Origin: an uncultured Chlorobiales bacterium
Lineage (GTDB): Bacteria; Bacteroidota; Chlorobiia; Chlorobiales; Thermochlorobacteraceae
Direction of reading: 5' to 3'
Length of the DNA stretch: 10,496 nucleotides
Assembly: GCA_937959145.1 (NCBI GenBank)
Contig: CALGMC010000171.1
Span: forward strand, 1-10,496
In this document: piece after piece, positions 7,473 to 10,496 of the stretch
How positions within the stretch are numbered: position 1 is the first letter of the stretch
Layout of the letters: every line of letters starts with the position of its first letter
Translations under genes and position numbers: made by a program
Notes under the pieces: model-generated
Database searches by the model: none
The model's input: only the letters and a program-made list of their open reading frames with translations
Told to the model about the DNA's origin: nothing

Positions 7473-7676
7473 AAAGCCGTCTTCGTCGTCGAGGCATCGA
7501 CTTTTGCACGTTTCGATTTTTCTTGGGAATCGAACAAGTTGAACTAAGTGACGCTCACGCAGTTTTCGGGTGCGAATCGTTCGGGCTGAGGCTAATGTTT
7601 CTGCACTTTCTTTAGCAAGCGAGAGGCTCATCAAGAAGAAGACGACGAGCAGAACGAGCATAGAAATAATCGCCAT
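7461..7676 (-). CDS. Possible small single-pass membrane protein
   Basis: A 71-codon frame starts with ATG at 7674-7676. Residues 1-20 (IISMLVLLVVFFLMSLSLA) form one strong hydrophobic helix or uncleaved signal, followed by a basic tail rich in Arg and Lys. It lies 58 bases after the J-WD40 gene on the same strand and fills most of a gap that would otherwise be empty. I recognise no family. The tail composition is less protein-like than the hydrophobic start, and the end overlaps pyrE on the other strand, so it may be a chance frame. Confidence 0.35.
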   Translation of the reverse strand: MAIISMLVLLVVFFLMSLSLAKESAETLASARTIRTRKLRERHLVQLVRFPRKIETCKSRCLDDEDGFSLN

Positions 7677-7705
7677 AGTTACTTCAAGTTTTCAAGTTTG
7701 AGAAA

Positions 7706-7719
7706 ACAAGATTTCTTGT
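7706..7719 (-). terminator. Weak hairpin after the J-WD40 gene
   Basis: ACAAGA and TCTTGT (7706-7711 and 7714-7719) can pair across only two bases. On the minus strand the hairpin is followed by TTTTCTC, which resembles a small terminator for the J-WD40 gene ending at 7735. The tiny loop and AT-rich stem make it weak. Confidence 0.25.
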
Positions 7720-7734
7720 GAAGAATGTAAACAA

Positions 7735-9072
7735 TCAATCAAATTTTCTCAAATCCCAAACTTTGACGGTGCTGTCAGCACCAGCGGTGTAGAGTTCTTT
7801 TCCATCAGACGAAAACTTCACCGCGTTGGCTTTAAGGCGATGCGCATCAATGACTTCCAACTTCTGTCCGTTTTCCGCTTTGTAGATTCTCACACGCCCA
7901 TCTTGCCCAGCGGCGGCGAGCAGTTTTCCGTCAGGACGATACGCCAGTTTGACGGCGATGGCGTCGTCAATCGTGCGCACGCTATTTGTTTTGAAGTGAA
8001 TTTGTTTGATAGTTCGGTCTTCGCCCGCAGTTGCAACCCAATCTCCAAATGAGGCGACCGCGAAGATACGGCGTTTGTGCAACGTCAAAGTTTTCATTGT
8101 GCCCTCTTTCCAATTCCAAATCATGGCTTGTGCATCGTTGGTAAAGGCGATGCTCTGCCCCGACGCTTCAAATGTGGCAGAGTAAATCGGGAATGCAATT
8201 CCAAGTCGTGTTCGCAGTTGCTCGCCTGTGTCTTTGTTCCATACACGAACCGTTTTATCCCAACTTGAAGTCATCACTTCGTCGGTTGTCGGACTGAATT
8301 GTACGGTGCTAATAGCGGAACTGTGGGCTTTAACCGATTTGCTTTTTGTGCCATCGTTCAAGTTGATGAGATTAAGCACGCCGTTTTTATCGCCAATCGC
8401 AAGGATTCCGTTTTTTTCTGCAATCGCAAGTGGCGACTCCGTGAGCGAAAGAGTTTGAATGGGCTTGGTTGGATTTTCTTTTTGAAATCCTTGAACCTGC
8501 TTGTTTTCAGTTGCTACCCAGCACATCGTTTCAGTCGGGGCAATCTCGAAGGCTTGTGCGCCGACGTTGAATGAGTAAATCGGCTCGGTGAGCGTTACAG
8601 ATTCTTCGGGTCGGGTGAAGTCGGTGAGTTGTTCGGGCTTGACGAGTCGCCACAGAATTGAGAGACTGCCCATAATGACGATAATGACGAAGATAAACGG
8701 TCGGTAGCGCGATTGGGCTTTGAGGTTTTCGTTGCGCTCGGCGCGGAATCGCTCAATATCTTGCGCGTAATCGTTGTAGCGTCGTCCATCGAAGCCGTAT
8801 TCCGAAGCTGCGTTTGCCGCGTCGGAAAGTTTTTCGCGGTAGAGGTTATCGTAGCTGAATCGTTTTTCGGCATCGAGCAATGTTTCTTTGGCTTGATTGA
8901 GGCGTTGCGATTTCTGCTCAGCGCGTTTGCGTTCTTGTTCGGACGCGTTTTGAAGTTTATCGGGGTGGACCTCTTTGATGCGCTCCATGTAGGCGCGTTT
9001 GATTTCGGCTTCGGTTGCGGTTTGCGTCAGTCCCAACTCAGCATAGAGGTCTATAAAATCGGCTTTGTTCAT
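7735..9072 (-). CDS. J-domain protein with one membrane helix and a seven-bladed WD40 propeller
   Basis: The 445-residue product begins with a J domain (about 5-80) carrying the HPD motif at 36-38 that stimulates Hsp70 (DnaK) ATPase. A charged linker leads to one membrane helix (about 125-144). The rest (about 160-445) divides into seven WD40-like units: SSWDKTVRVW and AGADSTVKVWD are clear, AAAGQDGRVRIY and TAGEDRTIKQIH recognisable, the first two degenerate. Seven is the usual number for a closed propeller. With the J domain in the cytosol to meet DnaK, a single helix puts the propeller on the outer side of the inner membrane; the flanking charges do not settle this. The G/F and zinc regions of classical DnaJ are absent. 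A role in membrane-coupled folding or assembly is inference only. The gene starts 18 bases after the coiled-coil nuclease gene, so the two likely share a transcript. Confidence 0.85.
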   Translation of the reverse strand: MNKADFIDLYAELGLTQTATEAEIKRAYMERIKEVHPDKLQNASEQERKRAEQKSQRLNQAKETLLDAEKRFSYDNLYREKLSDAANAASEYGFDGRRYNDYAQDIERFRAERNENLKAQSRYRPFIFVIIVIMGSLSILWRLVKPEQLTDFTRPEESVTLTEPIYSFNVGAQAFEIAPTETMCWVATENKQVQGFQKENPTKPIQTLSLTESPLAIAEKNGILAIGDKNGVLNLINLNDGTKSKSVKAHSSAISTVQFSPTTDEVMTSSWDKTVRVWNKDTGEQLRTRLGIAFPIYSATFEASGQSIAFTNDAQAMIWNWKEGTMKTLTLHKRRIFAVASFGDWVATAGEDRTIKQIHFKTNSVRTIDDAIAVKLAYRPDGKLLAAAGQDGRVRIYKAENGQKLEVIDAHRLKANAVKFSSDGKELYTAGADSTVKVWDLRKFD

Positions 9073-9090
9073 TTTTACAGCACTTCATTT

Positions 9091-9912
9091 TTACGCAAGG
9101 GAAATCTCTTCAAAGTTAAGCAGTTCCATCGTGCTTCCCGCCATTGACATTGCGTAGATTTTGTGTTTCGTCAAGTAGGCCAGTTGTTGAGGCGTAAATT
9201 TGAGACTTGAAAAAATTGGAATCAACTTTTTTCCTTTGAGTTCAGGAAAGAACTCGAAGAATTCGGGTAGGCTTTGAATAAAATCGTCCATATAGTTTTG
9301 ACGAATCGTGGTTTTCGTTTCGTTGAGCAACACATAGTCTTTTGAAACCAGAATTAAATCGAATTCTTTTCCTTTTTTCAGTGTCTCGCTCTCAATGTAA
9401 AGATTCATCATTGAGCGTTGAATGTGCTCAATCTTGAAATACTTTTTCGCAACGGTCGGAAGATTAGGCGCGACAATGTCCTCGACCACTGTTCCAAGTC
9501 TATTGGCAAGGTCTCCCCATTTTTTATTCAACTCCGCTTTTGAGTCGCTCATTTCTTTGCTCAACTGCGCCGTTGTGTTCTTCAATTCCGATGTTGTCGC
9601 TTTCAACTCTACGATTGTTTTGTCCACGTTATCCTTAAAGACTCGCATCTCGTCTTTGAAGTCCTTCATCTCGTCTTTGAAGTCCTTCATCTCGTCTTTG
9701 AACACCTGCATTTCATCTTTGAAGACTTTCATTTCGTTCTTAAAGTCTTTCATCTCGTTCTTGAAGTCTTTCATCTCGTTCTTGAAGTCTTTCATTTCGT
9801 TTTTGAGAAGTTGGTTTTCGGCTTCGGCACGACGTGCCGCTAACGCGCTCTGAGCGAGAAATTCTCCTAATACGGCTTCCAAGTCGCTTACGCGACGCTC
9901 TAAATTTCCCAT
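9091..9912 (-). CDS. Coiled-coil protein with C-terminal PD-(D/E)XK nuclease-like domain
   Basis: The 273-residue product has three parts. Residues 1-35 form a short helical head. Residues 36-130 form a long coiled coil in which residues 38-94 are eight successive heptads of the type EMKDFKN, with Met at a and Phe at d in every turn. Residues about 132-250 resemble the PD-(D/E)XK superfamily: the WGDLANRLGTVVEDIVAPNLP lead-in with Glu144, then EFDLILV with Asp185, and NETK with Glu198 and Lys200. The order Asp then Glu-x-Lys after a beta strand matches the active-site pattern. Similar proteins in filamentous phototrophs and cyanobacteria have no established function to my knowledge. The start is ATG at 9910-9912. 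It is the first gene of the leftward block. Confidence 0.78.
   Translation of the reverse strand: MGNLERRVSDLEAVLGEFLAQSALAARRAEAENQLLKNEMKDFKNEMKDFKNEMKDFKNEMKVFKDEMQVFKDEMKDFKDEMKDFKDEMRVFKDNVDKTIVELKATTSELKNTTAQLSKEMSDSKAELNKKWGDLANRLGTVVEDIVAPNLPTVAKKYFKIEHIQRSMMNLYIESETLKKGKEFDLILVSKDYVLLNETKTTIRQNYMDDFIQSLPEFFEFFPELKGKKLIPIFSSLKFTPQQLAYLTKHKIYAMSMAGSTMELLNFEEISLA
9628..9795. repeat. Tandem 21-base repeat, eight units, inside the coiled-coil gene
   Basis: Eight consecutive 21-base units run 9628-9648, 9649-9669, 9670-9690, 9691-9711, 9712-9732, 9733-9753, 9754-9774 and 9775-9795, with a partial ninth to about 9810. Units 2 and 3 are identical to each other, as are units 7 and 8; the others differ at several positions. 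Each unit encodes one heptad on the minus strand. The unit length keeps the reading frame and the coiled-coil register, so gain or loss of units would change only rod length. Confidence 0.92.
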
Positions 9913-9980
9913 ATTAACTTTGGATAGTTTGAGTTTTCATCAATATAACAAAAACCCTCACGCCTTCATTTCACAGAGAG

Positions 9981-10009
9981 CGCGAAAATCCCGCGAAAAT
10001 CCTTATACT
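9981..10009 (+). promoter_or_regulatory. Perfect 11-base tandem repeat and -10-like box upstream of serA
   Basis: CGCGAAAATCC occurs twice with no gap (9981-9991 and 9992-10002). It is followed at once by TATACT (10004-10009), one mismatch from a sigma-70 -10 hexamer and 49 bases before the serA start. The 11-base period is one DNA turn, so two protein subunits could bind the same face. There is no good -35 box at the expected spacing, as might be seen at an activated promoter. The divergent coiled-coil nuclease gene starts on the other side of this 146-base gap. Confidence 0.4.
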
Positions 10010-10058
10010 TGCGACCTCTTTTCAAAATAACTTTTTACACGACACGCTCACCTCGAAC

Positions 10059-10496
10059 ATGAAGGTTCTCATTTTAGACAACATCGAGAAAACTTGTGGC
10101 GAATTTCTTGCCCACAATGGCTTTGCCGTCACGGAGAAATCCAAACTCTCCAAAGATGAACTTAAATCTATCATCAGTGAATACGATGTGCTTTTAGTGC
10201 GAAGCGCAACAAAAGTAACTGCCGATATTCTTGAACTCGGAAAGAAACTTAAACTCATCGGTCGAGCGGGCGCGGGCGTTGATAACATCGACATTGAAGC
10301 GTCAACGCGACAAGGCGTGATTGTGATGAATACGCCCGGCGGCAATACGATTTCTGCCGCCGAACACACTTGTGGCATGATTCTTTCCGTTGCCCGCCTG
10401 ATTCCACAAGCCCATGCGGAAACGAAGCGCGGCATTTGGGATAAAAAGAAATGGCTTGGGCGCGAACTTGACGGGAAAACGCTTGCTGTGATTGGT
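10059..10496 (+). CDS. serA: D-3-phosphoglycerate dehydrogenase, 3' end cut off by window
   Basis: This NAD-dependent cytosolic enzyme oxidises 3-phosphoglycerate to 3-phosphohydroxypyruvate, the first step of serine synthesis. The visible 146 residues cover the N-terminal substrate domain and the entry to the nucleotide domain. Family signatures are VRSATKVTADI (about 48-58), LIGRAGAGVDNID (about 66-78), NTPGGNTISAAEHT (about 91-104) and the final GKTLAVIG, where the Gly-rich NAD-binding loop begins. The ATG at 10059 gives the expected short MKVLILD beginning. The frame is open to the window edge, so whether a C-terminal ACT domain exists cannot be seen. serA over other 2-hydroxyacid dehydrogenases is supported by the close match of the RAGAGVDNID and NTPGGNT segments. 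Confidence 0.92.
   Translation, partial: MKVLILDNIEKTCGEFLAHNGFAVTEKSKLSKDELKSIISEYDVLLVRSATKVTADILELGKKLKLIGRAGAGVDNIDIEASTRQGVIVMNTPGGNTISAAEHTCGMILSVARLIPQAHAETKRGIWDKKKWLGRELDGKTLAVIG

Noticed and set aside
8713..9147. Plus-strand open frame (144 codons) antisense to the J domain and the nuclease gene end
   Set aside because: The hydrophobic Phe-rich translation is what an antisense read of charged helices gives; both minus-strand genes are clearly real.
9628..9795. Regular repeats that could be taken for a CRISPR array
   Set aside because: The units are directly joined with no spacers and encode in-frame protein heptads.
9422..9853. Plus-strand open frame with a repeated Ser/Phe/Leu pattern
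   Set aside because: It is the antisense read of the 21-base heptad repeats and has no independent support.
9942..9947. Minus-strand TATATT as a -10 box for the coiled-coil nuclease gene
   Set aside because: It is in a reasonable place but has no partner -35 or Bacteroidota-type -33 element, in AT-rich sequence where such hexamers are common.

Overview
The window (10,496 bases, moderate GC, tightly packed genes, few recognisable Shine-Dalgarno sites) looks like a bacterial chromosome. The mix of genes suggests the Bacteroidota/Chlorobiota group: a secreted M24B aminopeptidase, a CHASE2-type cyclase, a Memo-like protein and a coiled-coil PD-(D/E)XK nuclease. A Chloroherpeton-like lineage is my best guess. 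It rests on the general feel of the proteins, not on a marker gene, so treat it as tentative. No tRNA, rRNA, CRISPR array, transposase or phage gene was seen.

Layout from left to right. The left edge holds the 3' end of a Memo-like gene (AmmeMemoRadiSam protein B family), followed by a GC-rich hairpin that looks like its terminator. Converging on it from the minus strand is an unusual fusion: a cyclic-nucleotide-binding domain joined to a phosphofructokinase-like domain. About 180 bases beyond its start, and divergently transcribed, lies a membrane CHASE2 class III nucleotide cyclase. The rightward run continues with aat (Leu/Phe-tRNA-protein transferase), a secreted Xaa-Pro aminopeptidase and pyrE (orotate phosphoribosyltransferase).

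The next block is leftward. In transcription order it holds a protein with a long heptad-repeat coiled coil and a PD-(D/E)XK nuclease-like domain, then (18 bases later) a J-domain/transmembrane/WD40 protein, then possibly a small membrane protein whose end overlaps the end of pyrE. The right edge begins a rightward serA (3-phosphoglycerate dehydrogenase), cut off by the window. Just upstream of serA is a perfect 11-base tandem repeat followed by a -10-like hexamer.

The most interesting proposal is the divergent pair near 2.1-2.3 kb. A cyclase that carries every residue needed for catalysis, with an ATP-type signature, faces a phosphofructokinase-like protein carrying an N-terminal cyclic-nucleotide pocket. 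Together they could form a self-contained circuit in which an envelope signal is turned into cAMP, which acts directly on a glycolytic enzyme or on a catalytically altered relative of one. The phosphofructokinase domain keeps the catalytic Asp but has Asn in place of the usual Mg-binding Asp and other active-site changes, so a purely regulatory role is also possible. Second in interest are the J-TM-WD40 protein, which seems to link cytosolic Hsp70 recruitment to an exported seven-bladed propeller, and its operon partner, whose coiled coil is built from near-identical 21-base DNA repeats.
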